A stretch of 64,000 bases of DNA from JAWLBM01 sp041687675. Lineage in GTDB: Bacteria > Pseudomonadota > Alphaproteobacteria > Rhizobiales > Pleomorphomonadaceae. Made by a program: the position numbers and the translations under genes. The stretch is from contig JAWLBM010000026.1 in assembly GCA_041687675.1 (NCBI GenBank), forward strand, positions 11,268-75,267. The letters are read 5' to 3'. How positions within the stretch are numbered: the stretch's first letter is position 1; each line of letters opens with the position of its first letter. Of this stretch, positions 9,923 through 18,828 are shown in pieces. The notes under the pieces were generated by a model. The model was not told the DNA's origin, made no database searches, and saw nothing but the letters and a program-made list of their open reading frames with translations.

Positions 9923-10509
9923 TGGATCGCAGTTCGGACATATGGGAGATGGTCACCATCCGCGCCGACGGCCGTCCGGGCGACGTGCTCGCCCGCGTCG
10001 TGCCGATCGCGGCCGCGGCCGGCAGCCTCGCCCGGGACGGCGAGCCGCCCCTGTTCGTCCGCGCGACCCCGGCGGAGGCGAGCGAGGCGGCGCTCGGCGC
10101 GGCGCTGGCCGCCGGCGCCGCGGGCGTCCTCGTCGACGGCGGCGACGGCTGGGACGACGTGGAGCGGGTCGCGGTGCGCCTCGCGGTGGCGGAGGCGTCG
10201 ACCCCGGGCGACCGCCCCGGCGCGGCTATCCTGGCGATGACCACCTCGGCCCGCTCGCTGCTCGCCCGCGCCTCGCCCCCGGCGATCGAGCGCCTCGCGG
10301 CCATCGGCATCGACGCCGCGGCGCTGGCGCCGCCGGGCGCCGACGCGGACGCCCCGGCAGCCCTGGCGACGGCCCGCGGCATGACCCTGCTCGCCGCCGG
10401 CGCCGCGGGCCTCCCCGCCTTCGAGCACCCCGCCGGCCCCCTCCTCGCGGCAAGCCGCGCCGCCGGTTTCGCCTGGGTGCTGCTGCCGGTCCGGGAGACC
10501 ACCGCCTGA
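9922..10509 (+). CDS. Uncharacterised protein, possible degenerate CitE/HpcH aldolase-like fold
   Basis: A 195-residue Ala-rich protein with no signal peptide. I do not recognise it securely. Segments such as PPLFVRATPAEASEAALGAA, AAGVLVDGGDGWDDVERV and PGAAILAMTTSARSLLARA recall the start, first acidic strand and later strand of HpcH/HpaI or CitE-type TIM barrels (LFVPGDRPE..., VVLDLEDAV...), but the acidic metal ligands and CoA/phosphate residues are not conserved, so activity is doubtful. The start is uncertain: the ATG at 9922 overlaps the CtrA box, and ATG 9949 (MVTIRADGRPG) is a good alternative. Confidence 0.5.
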   Translation: MDRSSDIWEMVTIRADGRPGDVLARVVPIAAAAGSLARDGEPPLFVRATPAEASEAALGAALAAGAAGVLVDGGDGWDDVERVAVRLAVAEASTPGDRPGAAILAMTTSARSLLARASPPAIERLAAIGIDAAALAPPGADADAPAALATARGMTLLAAGAAGLPAFEHPAGPLLAASRAAGFAWVLLPVRETTA

Positions 10510-10525
10510 CCGGCGGGGCGCCCGT

Positions 10526-11134
10526 TCACTCCGGCTTCGGCGGCCGCGCCATGGCGAAGCTCTCGCGCACCACCGCGTAGTCCATGTAGCCGAGCCGGGC
10601 GAGCGGACGCAGCCGGCCGACGTCGACGAAGCCGTCCTTCAGGATGCTCTCGTCGATGTGCACGCCGACCACCTCGCCGAGGACGAGGAAGGAGTTGGCC
10701 GACGCGCCCGCGGCGTCGGTCAGCTCGATGGTGCGGACGTGGACGCACTCGAGGGCCGCCGGCGCCTCGGCCACCCGCGGCGCGGCGACGCGGCGGGACG
10801 CGACCGGCGTCAGCCCGGCGAGGACGAACTCGTCCACCTCCGGCCGCACCACGGCCGAGCTCTCGTTCATCGCCCTGGCGAGGTCCTCGCCGACGATGTT
10901 GGCGACGAAGCTGCCGGTCGCCGCCACGTTGGCGAGGCTGTCCTTGCGGCCGGTGGAGGAGAAGGCGACCAGGTAGGGCTCCGTCGAGACGGCGTTGAAG
11001 AAGCTGTAGGGCGCGAGGTTCCTCACCCCGTCCGCCGAGACGGTCGAGATCCAGCCGATCGGCCGCGGCGCGACCAGCGCCAGGAAGGGGTTGCGCGGCA
11101 GCCCGTGGCCGCCGGCGCGCACGTCCCAGAACAT
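10526..11134 (-). CDS. Flavin reductase family protein (FMN-binding)
   Basis: A 202-residue protein of the flavin reductase-like fold: NPFLALVAPRPIGWISTVSADG (FMN-binding start), LAPYSFFNAVSTEPYLVAFS, and a late SFLVLGEVVGVHID strand. Members bind FMN and reduce it with NAD(P)H, or act as flavoprotein oxidoreductases; the substrate cannot be told from sequence. It begins 3 bp after the stop of the upstream nitroreductase gene, so the two are surely cotranscribed and may share a redox task. Confidence 0.82.
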   Translation of the reverse strand: MFWDVRAGGHGLPRNPFLALVAPRPIGWISTVSADGVRNLAPYSFFNAVSTEPYLVAFSSTGRKDSLANVAATGSFVANIVGEDLARAMNESSAVVRPEVDEFVLAGLTPVASRRVAAPRVAEAPAALECVHVRTIELTDAAGASANSFLVLGEVVGVHIDESILKDGFVDVGRLRPLARLGYMDYAVVRESFAMARPPKPE

Positions 11135-11137
11135 CGC

Positions 11138-11707
11138 TCAGTCCGCCCAGTCGGTGACGATGTCCTCGAGCGCCGGCCGCGGGCGGTCGGTCGGCGGCAC
11201 GGTCGGCGTGCCGATGTGGACCATGGCGGCGAAGCGCTCGCCGGGCGCGAGGCCAAGGATCCGGCCGGCCTCCTCGTCGTAGCTGACCCACTCGGTGAGC
11301 CAGTTGGCGGCGAAGCCCATGGCGTGGGCGGCAAGGACCAGGTTCATCGCCGCCGCGCCGGCCGAGAGCTGCTGCTCCCAGATGGGGATCTTCACGTGTT
11401 CGGCGGCGCGGCTGACGACGCCCACCACCAGCGGCGCCCGGGCGAGCCGGTTCCGCTCCTCCTCGAGCCGCTCCCCGGGGAGGCTCGGGTCGCGCGCGGC
11501 GGCGAGTTCGGCGAGCTTCTCGCCCGCCCGGCGGCGGGCCTCGCCCCGGAAGAGGATGAACCGCCAGGGCGCGAGCTTGCCGTGGTCCGGCACCCGGCTG
11601 GCGATGGTGAGCAGCGTGCGAAGCTGCTCCTCGTCGGGGCCGGGCTCGGCGAGGAAGGCCGGGGCGATCGAGCGGCGGGTGGTGAGGAGGTGGAGGGCGT
11701 CGGGCAT
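11138..11707 (-). CDS. Nitroreductase family protein
   Basis: A 189-residue FMN-dependent oxidoreductase. TTRRSIAPAFLAEPGPDEEQ is the usual RRS start, followed by ASRVPDHGKLAPWRFILFRG (FMN/NAD(P)H site), WEQQLSAGAAAMNLVLAAHA and GFAANWLTEW. It resembles the short YdjA-like branch. Family members reduce nitro-aromatics, quinones or enone-type substrates as dimers. It heads a two-gene unit with the flavin reductase. Confidence 0.85.
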   Translation of the reverse strand: MPDALHLLTTRRSIAPAFLAEPGPDEEQLRTLLTIASRVPDHGKLAPWRFILFRGEARRRAGEKLAELAAARDPSLPGERLEEERNRLARAPLVVGVVSRAAEHVKIPIWEQQLSAGAAAMNLVLAAHAMGFAANWLTEWVSYDEEAGRILGLAPGERFAAMVHIGTPTVPPTDRPRPALEDIVTDWAD

Positions 11708-11871
11708 GGTCTCTTCGATCCGATAAGGAGGTGTCGGGGCAGGCCGGCGGTCGACAAGAGGTGTAGCGGCCGGGGACGCCGCGGGAAAGGGGCCGGAACG
11801 CCGCGTTTTCCCGGCCCGCGACGGCCGCGGGGCTTGAATTTGCCACGAACTTCGCCGACACCAGAACGGTC

Positions 11872-12945
11872 ATGACTCGCCGCCCTCCTCCCCGCCGCCG
11901 ACGCGCGCCGCGGATCCTTCTCGCGTTCGGGCTCGTCGCCGCCCTCGCCCTGCCGGCGACGGCGCAGGAGGAGACTTTCGACACCGGCTCGCCGCCGGAG
12001 GCCCCCGGCCTGGCGGACCCGGCGGGCAACCTCGGCGTCCGCAGCATTGCGCCGCCGGGCGTCGACCCCGCGTTCCCCGCGCCGGCCGACGGCCTGCCGG
12101 CTCTCGCCGCCCCCTATGCGGCCCCGGAGACCGGCGCCACGATCGCCCCGGGCCTCGACGCGGGCGCGATCGACGAGCTCGCACGGCCGCGCCTCCTTCT
12201 CTCCGCCCGGCTCGCCGAGGACGGCGACGCGCTCGCGAGCGGCGTCGTCTGGCGGGTGTTCGGCTCGGCGACCGGGCCGGACGGCGACCTGCCGCTGGTC
12301 GCGCAGGGCGCGGGCGGCTCGGCCACCTTCGACCTGCCGCCCGGCGTCTACTTCGTCTATTGCGGCTTCGGCTACGCGGCGAGCACGGTGCGGGTGGAGG
12401 TGAACGCGGGGCTCAAGGAGGAGACCGTCGTGCTCAACGCCGGCGGCCTTCTCCTCAGGGCGGTGGCGGAGGACCGCACGCTCGGGGCCGAGGACGACGT
12501 GCGCTTCGACATCTACTCGCTGGAGACCGACGACCGCGGCGAGCGCAAGGTGGTCGCCCGCAATATCCGGCCGGACGAACTCGTCCGCCTCGCCGCCGAC
12601 ACCTACCACGTGGTCAGCCGCTACGGCCAGGTGAACGCCCAGACCCGCGGCGACGTCGAGGTGAAGTCCGGGAAGCTGACGGAGGTGACGCTGTTCCAGC
12701 GCGCCGCCGAGGTGACGCTGAAGCTGGTCGGCACGCCCGGCGGCGAGGCGATCGCCGACACCAACTGGTCGGTGCTGACGCCGGGCGGCGACATCGTCAC
12801 CGAGGGCGTCGGGGCCTTCCCCTCCTTCGTGCTGGCCTCGGGCGAGTACACCGTGGTCGCCCGCCACAACGAGAAGGTCTACCAGCGCGACTTCAACGTG
12901 GAGACCGGGCGGGACGCCGAGGTCGAGGTGCTCGCCCAGGAGTGA
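11872..12945 (+). CDS. Secreted beta-sandwich-rich protein of unknown function
   Basis: A 357-residue protein with an Arg-rich N-region and hydrophobic signal (PRILLAFGLVAALALPATAQ, cleavage after ATA-Q near residue 32). A Pro/Ala-rich linker (about 33-95) leads to repeated beta-rich modules, each with a PGVYFVYCGFG- or SGEYTVVARHN-like turn (about 150, 240 and 325), resembling carboxypeptidase-regulatory/Ig-like folds. No catalytic motif is visible. It is likely periplasmic and structural or ligand-binding. The only neighbour in the same direction is far away; the chemotaxis operon converges on it 13 bp downstream. Confidence 0.65.
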   Translation: MTRRPPPRRRRAPRILLAFGLVAALALPATAQEETFDTGSPPEAPGLADPAGNLGVRSIAPPGVDPAFPAPADGLPALAAPYAAPETGATIAPGLDAGAIDELARPRLLLSARLAEDGDALASGVVWRVFGSATGPDGDLPLVAQGAGGSATFDLPPGVYFVYCGFGYAASTVRVEVNAGLKEETVVLNAGGLLLRAVAEDRTLGAEDDVRFDIYSLETDDRGERKVVARNIRPDELVRLAADTYHVVSRYGQVNAQTRGDVEVKSGKLTEVTLFQRAAEVTLKLVGTPGGEAIADTNWSVLTPGGDIVTEGVGAFPSFVLASGEYTVVARHNEKVYQRDFNVETGRDAEVEVLAQE

Positions 12946-12958
12946 GCCGCGGCCGCGC

Positions 12959-13828
12959 TCAGCCGGCGCCGCCGACCACCGCCAGCCGGCCGGGCATCGC
13001 CGCCGGGGCCTGCCCCTGGGCGTTCTGCACATAGAGGCCGCGGCGGTCGGGCAGCGGCCGGAACGCATCGGTGAGGCCCACCACCGTCTCGGCCGCGCCG
13101 AGCACCAGCCAGCCGTCCGGCGCAAGCGTCCTGCCGATCCGCGTCAGCACGTCCACCTTGGTGGGCTGGTCGAAGTAGATCAGCACGTTGCGGCAGAAGA
13201 CGATGTCGAAGCTGCCGAGCCCGGCGAAGCTGTCGAGAAGGTTGAACTTGCGCCACTGCACCATCGCCCGCAGCTCGGGCGCGATGGTCCACTGGTCCCC
13301 CTCCTGGGCGAAGTACTTCAGCAGCAGCTGGATCGGCAGCCCGCGCTGCACCTCGAACTGGCTGTACCGGCCCGCCTTCGCCCGGTCGAGCACCTCGTTG
13401 GAGAGGTCGGTGGCGAGGATCTCCACCCGCCATCCGGCCAGCTTCGGCCCGAACTCCTTCAGGCACATGGCGAGCGAGTAGGGCTCCTGCCCCGTCGAGG
13501 CGGCGGCGCACCAGATCCGGATCCGCCGCTGCGTCGCCCGCCGGGCGAGCAGTTCCGGCAGCAAAAGCTGGGTGAAGTGCTCGAACGGCAGCTTGTCGCG
13601 GAAGAAGAAGGATTCGTTGGTGGTCATCGCCTCGACCACCGCCTCCGCGAGAAGGGCGGCCGAGGGGTCGCGGAGCCTGGCGACGAGTTCGCCGATCGAG
13701 CCGAGGCCGCTGCGGCGGGCGACCGGCAGCAGCCGGCTCTCGACCAGGTACTGCTTCTCGTTGGAGAGCACGAGCCCCGAGCGAACCTTGAGGAACTGGC
13801 GCAGGTAGTCGTATTCGGCAGGCGTCAC
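12959..13828 (-). CDS. cheR: Chemotaxis protein methyltransferase CheR
   Basis: Methylates glutamates of chemoreceptors using S-adenosylmethionine. The 289-residue protein has the CheR N-domain (about 1-75), the EAMTTNESFFFRD motif, the SAM-binding core RIRIWCAAASTGQEPYSLAM, ILATDLSNEVLDRAKAGRYS and FCRNVLIYFD. The start is the GTG at 13828, which overlaps the cheB stop in a GTGA and gives the usual TPAEYDYLRQ opening; the longer frame would run through cheB. Last gene of the cheA-W-Y-B-R operon. Confidence 0.92.
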   Translation of the reverse strand: MTPAEYDYLRQFLKVRSGLVLSNEKQYLVESRLLPVARRSGLGSIGELVARLRDPSAALLAEAVVEAMTTNESFFFRDKLPFEHFTQLLLPELLARRATQRRIRIWCAAASTGQEPYSLAMCLKEFGPKLAGWRVEILATDLSNEVLDRAKAGRYSQFEVQRGLPIQLLLKYFAQEGDQWTIAPELRAMVQWRKFNLLDSFAGLGSFDIVFCRNVLIYFDQPTKVDVLTRIGRTLAPDGWLVLGAAETVVGLTDAFRPLPDRRGLYVQNAQGQAPAAMPGRLAVVGGAG

Positions 13829-14982
13829 GGGCGGCCTCCCAGCAGGATGCGCGACACCTTGCGGCCGATCTCCGCCAGCGGCAGCACGTCGCAGCACTGC
13901 CCCGTCTGGGCCGCCGCGCCGGGCATGCCCCAGACCACCGAGGTCGGCTCGTCCTGGGCGATGATGCTGCCGCCCGCGGCGCCGATCTCGCGCACGCCCT
14001 CGGCGCCGTCGGACCCCATCCCGGTGAGAACGAGGGCGAGCGAGGCGGCGCCGTAGATCTCGGCGACGGAGCGGAACAGCGGGTCCACCGCCGGCTTGCA
14101 GAAGTTGATCGCCGGGCCGTCGGCGAGGCGAACCGCCACCTCGGCGCCCTGGCGGACGAGCGACATGTGCCGCCCGCCCGGAGCGACGAAGATGCGGCCG
14201 GGCGCGAGGATCTCGCCGTCCCGGCCCTCGCCGGCCGGTCGGCCGGAGGCCTTGGCGATGTGCTCGGCGAGGATGGCGGTGAAGGTCGGCGGCATGTGCT
14301 GGGTGATCACCACCGGCACCTGGCCGATGGCCGGGCCGACCTCGGCGAGCAGGCTGTTCAGCGCCTGCGGGCCGCCGGTCGAGGAGCCGATGGCGAGGAT
14401 GCGCGGGCGCACGTTCGACCACGGGCGCAGCGTGAAGGACGGCTTCGGCCGGGCCACCGCGGCGGCCGGCGCCGCCCGGGCCGCGGACGGAGCCGCCTGG
14501 CCCGAGCCGGACCGTCCGCCGGCGCGCGAGCGGGCCCGGTTGCCGAGGTGGACGATCTTCTCGACCAGCTGCCGTCGGAACTCCTCCGAGGTGGAGACGC
14601 CGTGGTTGTTCTCGGGCTTCGGGATGTAGTCGGCCGCGCCGAGCGAAAGGGCGCGAAGGCTGATCTCGGCGTTGCGGCGGCTGAGCGTCGAGGCGATCAC
14701 CACCTGCAGGTCGCGCTTCCTCTCCAGCATCAGCGGCAACGCCGTGAGCCCGTCCATGTCGGGCATCTCGATGTCGAGCACCACCACGTCCGGGTCGGAG
14801 CGGAGGATGTCGTCCACCGCGAGGCGGCCGTTGCGGTGGCTGGCGACCACCGACAGGCCCGGCTCCCCGTCGACCCAGCGGCCGACGAGCCCGCGGACGA
14901 CGACGCTGTCGTCCACCACCATGACCCGTATGGGGCCGCCCTCCGCAGCGCTCTCGGAGGGCGCGCGCGCGATCGCCGACAT
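13825..14982 (-). CDS. cheB: Chemotaxis response regulator protein-glutamate methylesterase CheB
   Basis: Removes methyl groups from (and deamidates) chemoreceptors when phosphorylated by CheA. In 385 residues: a receiver domain (about 17-140) with phosphoacceptor Asp70 in VVVLDIEMPDMDG, an Ala/Arg-rich linker, and the methylesterase domain (about 190-380) with catalytic GSSTGGP serine, the TQHMPPTFT histidine and LTGMGSDGAEG aspartate. It overlaps cheR by 4 bp and follows cheY by 32 bp. Confidence 0.93.
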   Translation of the reverse strand: MSAIARAPSESAAEGGPIRVMVVDDSVVVRGLVGRWVDGEPGLSVVASHRNGRLAVDDILRSDPDVVVLDIEMPDMDGLTALPLMLERKRDLQVVIASTLSRRNAEISLRALSLGAADYIPKPENNHGVSTSEEFRRQLVEKIVHLGNRARSRAGGRSGSGQAAPSAARAAPAAAVARPKPSFTLRPWSNVRPRILAIGSSTGGPQALNSLLAEVGPAIGQVPVVITQHMPPTFTAILAEHIAKASGRPAGEGRDGEILAPGRIFVAPGGRHMSLVRQGAEVAVRLADGPAINFCKPAVDPLFRSVAEIYGAASLALVLTGMGSDGAEGVREIGAAGGSIIAQDEPTSVVWGMPGAAAQTGQCCDVLPLAEIGRKVSRILLGGRP

Positions 14983-15014
14983 CGAAGACTCCCGCTCTTG
15001 GCCGGGACGACGGC

Positions 15015-15380
15015 TCAGATGAGTCCGACTTCCTGGAACTTGGCCTCGACGATCTCGCGATCGAAGGGCTTCATGATGTACTCGTTGGCGCCGGCGCGGA
15101 TGGCCCTGGCGATGTGGGCGATGTCGTTCTCCGTGGTGCAGAAGACGACCTTCGGCTCCTGGCCGCGGTCGAGCTTGCGCAGTTGGGAGAGGAACTCGAG
15201 CCCGTCCATCACGGGCATGTTCCAGTCAAGGAGGATGGCGTCCGGCATGCCCTGCCGGCAGGCGTCGAGCGCCTGCTGCCCGTCCTCGGCTTCCGTGATC
15301 GTGAACGACAGGTCCTCGAGGATCCGCCGCGCGACCTTCCGGATGACGCTGGAGTCATCCACGACGAGACAGTGCTTCAT
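15015..15380 (-). CDS. cheY: Chemotaxis response regulator CheY
   Basis: Single-domain receiver of 121 residues. Acidic pocket DD at 8-9, phosphoacceptor Asp52 (ILLDWNMPVMDG), Thr in FCTTEN and Lys in MKPFD are all present. Phosphorylated by CheA, it would bind the flagellar switch. Set between cheW (36 bp) and cheB (32 bp) on the minus strand. The cluster order cheA-cheW-cheY-cheB-cheR is the one I recall from Azorhizobium and relatives, where this regulator is called CheY2. Confidence 0.9.
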   Translation of the reverse strand: MKHCLVVDDSSVIRKVARRILEDLSFTITEAEDGQQALDACRQGMPDAILLDWNMPVMDGLEFLSQLRKLDRGQEPKVVFCTTENDIAHIARAIRAGANEYIMKPFDREIVEAKFQEVGLI

Positions 15381-15416
15381 CTCAATGCTCCCCGGCCCGG
15401 GCGAAGGCCCCGGCCA

Positions 15417-15905
15417 TCAGGCTGCCATCTGGTCCATCATCCGGCCGAGCACGCGCTCGACGTCCAGGATCACCATGAGCTGGCCGGACAGGCGGTGGAC
15501 GCCGGCGGAGATCTCCGCCCAGCGACGGTCGAGGTTGGCCGGATTGGCCTCGCGGCTCGCGGCCTCGAGGTTCAGCACCTCGCCGACCTCGTCGATGACG
15601 AGGCCGTAGGACTCGCCGCGGTACTCGATGCCCACGGCCATGATGCCGTGGTCGCCCTCGCGGGGCGGCAGCCCCAGCCGGCGGCGCATGTTGATCGCCG
15701 TGACGATGCGGCCGCGCAGGTTGAGGACGCCGGCCACCTCGGGCGCCGACAGCGGCACGGGCGTCATGCTCTCCGGCACGAAGACGTCGTGCACCTTGTG
15801 GATCGGCAGCCCGAACAGCTGGCCGCCGATCACCACCGTCACATACTGGGCGGTGTTGCCGGACGCGTCCTCGCCCGCGCCCGCTCCGGTCTCGGCCGTC
15901 GTCAT
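15417..15905 (-). CDS. cheW: Chemotaxis coupling protein CheW
   Basis: A 162-residue adaptor linking CheA to receptors. The CheW/SH3-like double barrel starts at AQYVTVVIGGQLFGLPI, includes VLNLRGRIVTAINMRRRLGLP and YGLVIDEVGEVLNL, and ends MVILDVERVLGRM. The ATG at 15905 overlaps the cheA stop by 4 bp, indicating translational coupling; longer frames would lie inside cheA. A short acidic/Gly-rich N-terminal tail precedes the domain. Confidence 0.93.
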   Translation of the reverse strand: MTTAETGAGAGEDASGNTAQYVTVVIGGQLFGLPIHKVHDVFVPESMTPVPLSAPEVAGVLNLRGRIVTAINMRRRLGLPPREGDHGIMAVGIEYRGESYGLVIDEVGEVLNLEAASREANPANLDRRWAEISAGVHRLSGQLMVILDVERVLGRMMDQMAA

Positions 15906-18664
15906 GCCGCCACTCCCATGGTGTTGCTGGTCAGTTCCTTGAGGCTGGCGATGAGGCCCGGGCGGTCGAACTTGGCGACATAGTCGTCGAAGCCCGACTG
16001 GCGGCCGCGCTCGATCGAAGCCGGCGTGCACAGCGCCGACAGCGCGATGATCGGCGTCGTCTGGAAGCGCGCGTCGCGGCGGAGCATCTCGGCCAGCTCG
16101 AACCCGTTGATCACCGGCATCTCGATGTCGGAGACGATGACGTCGAAGCGCTGGCCCTCGCCGAGCCGGCGCAGAGCGTCGGTGGCGGAGGCGCAGGTGG
16201 TGACGTCGAAGCCGGCGGCCTTCAGCACCGGCGTCAGCATGTTGCGGAAGAAGGGGCTGTCGTCGACGAAGAGGAGCCGCCGGGTCAGCGCCGCGGAGGA
16301 GAGCTCCTTGCGGGTGAACCAGTCCTCGAAGGCGAGCGGCAGGAAGTGGCCGATGTCGATCACCTCGGTCGCCTTGCCCTTGATCACCGCCGAGCCGAGG
16401 ATCCCCGCCACCTCGGAGCCGACCTCGATGTCGAGGCGCTCCTCGACGATGTCGACGATCTCGTCGACCACCAGGCCCATCGACCGGCCGGCGTCGGAGA
16501 ACACCAGCATGGGCTGCGCGCCCTGCTCGCGCCGGCGCGCGCCGGGCAGGTAGACGAGCGGCATCAGCGAGCCGCGGTACTGGACGAGGTCGCGGCCGTT
16601 GGAATGCTCGATCTTGTCGGCGTCGAACTCCTCGAGGCGGGTGACCAGCGACAGCGGCACCGCCTTCGGCTCGGGCGTGCCGGCGCGGAAGAGCAGCATC
16701 GAGACGGGAGCATGGCCGTCCTCGGCCAGCACCCTGTCGTCGCGGGCGTTGCGCTCGCCGACCTCGGCGGCCACCGCCGTGCCGATCGCGCTCGCCACCC
16801 CGTTCGGGTCGATGATCATGATCACCGAGCCGTCGCCGAGGATGGTGTTGCCGGAGAACATGGTGATGTGCCGGAGCATCTTCGACATCGGCTTCACCAC
16901 GATCTCCTCGGTGTGGAAGACGCCGTCCACCACCACGCCGAAGGTCACGTTGCCGACCTGCATCACCACGATGAAGCCGTCGTCGTCCGGGCGCCCGCCG
17001 GCGTCGGTGCCGAGGAGGCGGGCGAGCGGCACCAGCGGCAGCAGCTTGTTGCGCAGCCTGAGGACGGGAGTGTCCTTGATCCGCTCGATCCGGTGCTCCG
17101 AGTTGGACTGGACGCGGACGAGCTCGACCACGGAGAGCTGCGGAATGGCGAAGCGGTCGCCGCCCGCCTCGACGATCAGCGTCGAGACGATCGCAAGCGT
17201 CAGGGGGATCTTGATGGCGACGGTGGTGCCGACGGCCGGCGCCGACTTGAGGTCGATGGTGCCGCCGATCGTCTCGATGTTGGTGCGCACCACGTCCATG
17301 CCGACGCCGCGGCCGGAGACGGAGGTGACCGAGGCGGCGGTGGAGAAGCCGGGCGCGAAGATGAACTTGAAGATCTGGTTTTCGGACATCTTCTCGAGCT
17401 CGGCCTCGCTGGCGAGCCCGTTCTCGATGACCTTCTGGCGGATCCGCTCGATGTCGAGGCCGCGCCCGTCGTCGGCGATCTCGATGATGATGTGGCCGCC
17501 CTCGTGGTAGGCCGAGAGGCGGATGGTGCCCTTCTCCGGCTTGCCGGCGCGGCGGCGGTCCTCCGGCCGCTCGAGCCCGTGGTCGGCCGAGTTGCGGACC
17601 ATGTGGGTGAGCGGATCCTTGATCAGCTCCAGCACCTGGCGGTCGAGCTCGGTCTCGGCGCCGACCATCTCCAGCTCGATCTGCTTGCCGAGCTCCTGGG
17701 CGAGGTCGCGGACGATGCGCGGCAGCTTCTGCCAGGCGTTGCCGATCGGCTGCATGCGCGTCTTCATGACGCCCTCCTGCAGCTCGGCGGTGACGTTGGA
17801 GAGCCGCTGCAGCGGCACCTTGAACTCGCTGTCCTCGTGGCGGCGGACGATCTCGAGCAGCTGGTTGCGGGTGAGCACCAGCTCCGAGACCATCGTCATC
17901 AGGTGCTCGAGGGTCTCCACCGCCACGCGGATCGACTGGCTCGACACCGAGCCCTTGCCGTCGCCCTTCGGATCGTCGCCCTCCTTCTCCTCGGCCGCGG
18001 CCTGCTTCGCCGCCGGCGCGCCCTTTTTCCCGGCGCGGGACATGCGGGCCTCGATCTCGGCCGCCACCCGGGCGAAGTCGATCGGGGCCGACGCCGCCTC
18101 GGCGGGCGCCGCGGCCTCCGGCGCCTCGCCGGCCGGGACGATCTCGACCTCGGTTTCGCGGAAGGCGCGCTCGAGGTCGTCGAGGGAATCCTCGCCGGGC
18201 CGGAGCTCGCGCTCCAGCACCTGCGTCACCAGGCTGCCGACCGCCTGCTTCGGCTCGGGCCCGGGGGCGGCATCCCTCGCCGCCTCGCCGGCGAGCGCCA
18301 TCTCCTCCAGCCTGGAGATGAGGTCGCGGTCCTCGCCCTTGGGCTCCTCGCCGCTGCTGGCCTCGAGTTCGGAGAGGATCGCCTTGATGCGGTCGATGGT
18401 GACGAGCACGAGGCTGACGGCCTCCGGCGTCACCGGTGCGCCCTCGCGGAACTTGCCCATCAGCGTCTCCGCCGCATGGGCCAGCGCCTCCAGCCGCGGC
18501 AGGCCGAGGAAGCCGCAGGTTCCCTTGATGGTGTGGACGAGGCGGAAGATGTTGTCGAGGATCCGCGCGTTGTTGGGCTCCTGTTCGAACTTGACCAGCT
18601 CGACGTCGACCACGTCGAGCGACTCGTTGGTCTCGGTCAGGAATTCGCGCAGAAGATCATCCAT
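15902..18664 (-). CDS. cheA: Hybrid chemotaxis kinase CheA with two CheW-like domains and a C-terminal receiver
   Basis: Receptor-coupled kinase that starts the phosphorelay to CheY and CheB. The 920-residue protein has an HPt domain with His44 (RLVHTIKGTCGFL), a long Ala/Glu-rich linker, dimerisation helices (about 240-310), HATPase boxes (HMVRNSADHGLE, IADDGRGLD, GRGVGMDVV), a regulatory CheW-like domain (about 530-660), a second CheW-like segment (about 680-800) and a receiver with Asp846 (IVSDIEMP). The classic CheY-binding P2 domain is not obvious. The fused receiver may act as a phosphate sink. First gene of the operon; a CtrA-like box lies about 90 bp upstream. Confidence 0.93.
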   Translation of the reverse strand: MDDLLREFLTETNESLDVVDVELVKFEQEPNNARILDNIFRLVHTIKGTCGFLGLPRLEALAHAAETLMGKFREGAPVTPEAVSLVLVTIDRIKAILSELEASSGEEPKGEDRDLISRLEEMALAGEAARDAAPGPEPKQAVGSLVTQVLERELRPGEDSLDDLERAFRETEVEIVPAGEAPEAAAPAEAASAPIDFARVAAEIEARMSRAGKKGAPAAKQAAAEEKEGDDPKGDGKGSVSSQSIRVAVETLEHLMTMVSELVLTRNQLLEIVRRHEDSEFKVPLQRLSNVTAELQEGVMKTRMQPIGNAWQKLPRIVRDLAQELGKQIELEMVGAETELDRQVLELIKDPLTHMVRNSADHGLERPEDRRRAGKPEKGTIRLSAYHEGGHIIIEIADDGRGLDIERIRQKVIENGLASEAELEKMSENQIFKFIFAPGFSTAASVTSVSGRGVGMDVVRTNIETIGGTIDLKSAPAVGTTVAIKIPLTLAIVSTLIVEAGGDRFAIPQLSVVELVRVQSNSEHRIERIKDTPVLRLRNKLLPLVPLARLLGTDAGGRPDDDGFIVVMQVGNVTFGVVVDGVFHTEEIVVKPMSKMLRHITMFSGNTILGDGSVIMIIDPNGVASAIGTAVAAEVGERNARDDRVLAEDGHAPVSMLLFRAGTPEPKAVPLSLVTRLEEFDADKIEHSNGRDLVQYRGSLMPLVYLPGARRREQGAQPMLVFSDAGRSMGLVVDEIVDIVEERLDIEVGSEVAGILGSAVIKGKATEVIDIGHFLPLAFEDWFTRKELSSAALTRRLLFVDDSPFFRNMLTPVLKAAGFDVTTCASATDALRRLGEGQRFDVIVSDIEMPVINGFELAEMLRRDARFQTTPIIALSALCTPASIERGRQSGFDDYVAKFDRPGLIASLKELTSNTMGVAA

Positions 18665-18751
18665 CTTTCACTCCCGGGACGGCCATCCGGCGCACGTGTC
18701 GCGCCGGCCGCGGCGCTTGCACGGCCGCCTGCGGGAAGTGTCAGATCAAAA

Positions 18752-18768
18752 GGTTAAGGTAGCTTGAA
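18752..18768 (-). promoter_or_regulatory. Near-consensus CtrA box upstream of cheA
   Basis: Read on the minus strand the sequence is TTCA-AGCTACC-TTAACC, one mismatch from TTAA-N7-TTAAC, placed 88-104 bp upstream of the cheA ATG and inside the chpT-cheA intergenic AT-rich stretch. CtrA control of the chemotaxis operon would be natural in this group, but the call rests on sequence only. Confidence 0.42.
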
Positions 18769-18828
18769 ACGAATACTTCGAGCGCCGCCGCGGGGGGGTC
18801 CCGCGGCGCGCCTGCGGGGCGCTGCCGC

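Noticed and set aside
12959..14422. A fused CheB-CheR protein suggested by a frame open from 14422
   Set aside because: The upstream part is out of frame with cheB; the GTGA overlap at 13825-13828 explains two separate proteins.
16346..18757. 803-residue open frame on the plus strand opposite cheA
   Set aside because: It is a His/Asp/Gly-rich antisense shadow of the cheA gene; high GC suppresses stop codons in the opposite frame. No domain or start context supports it.
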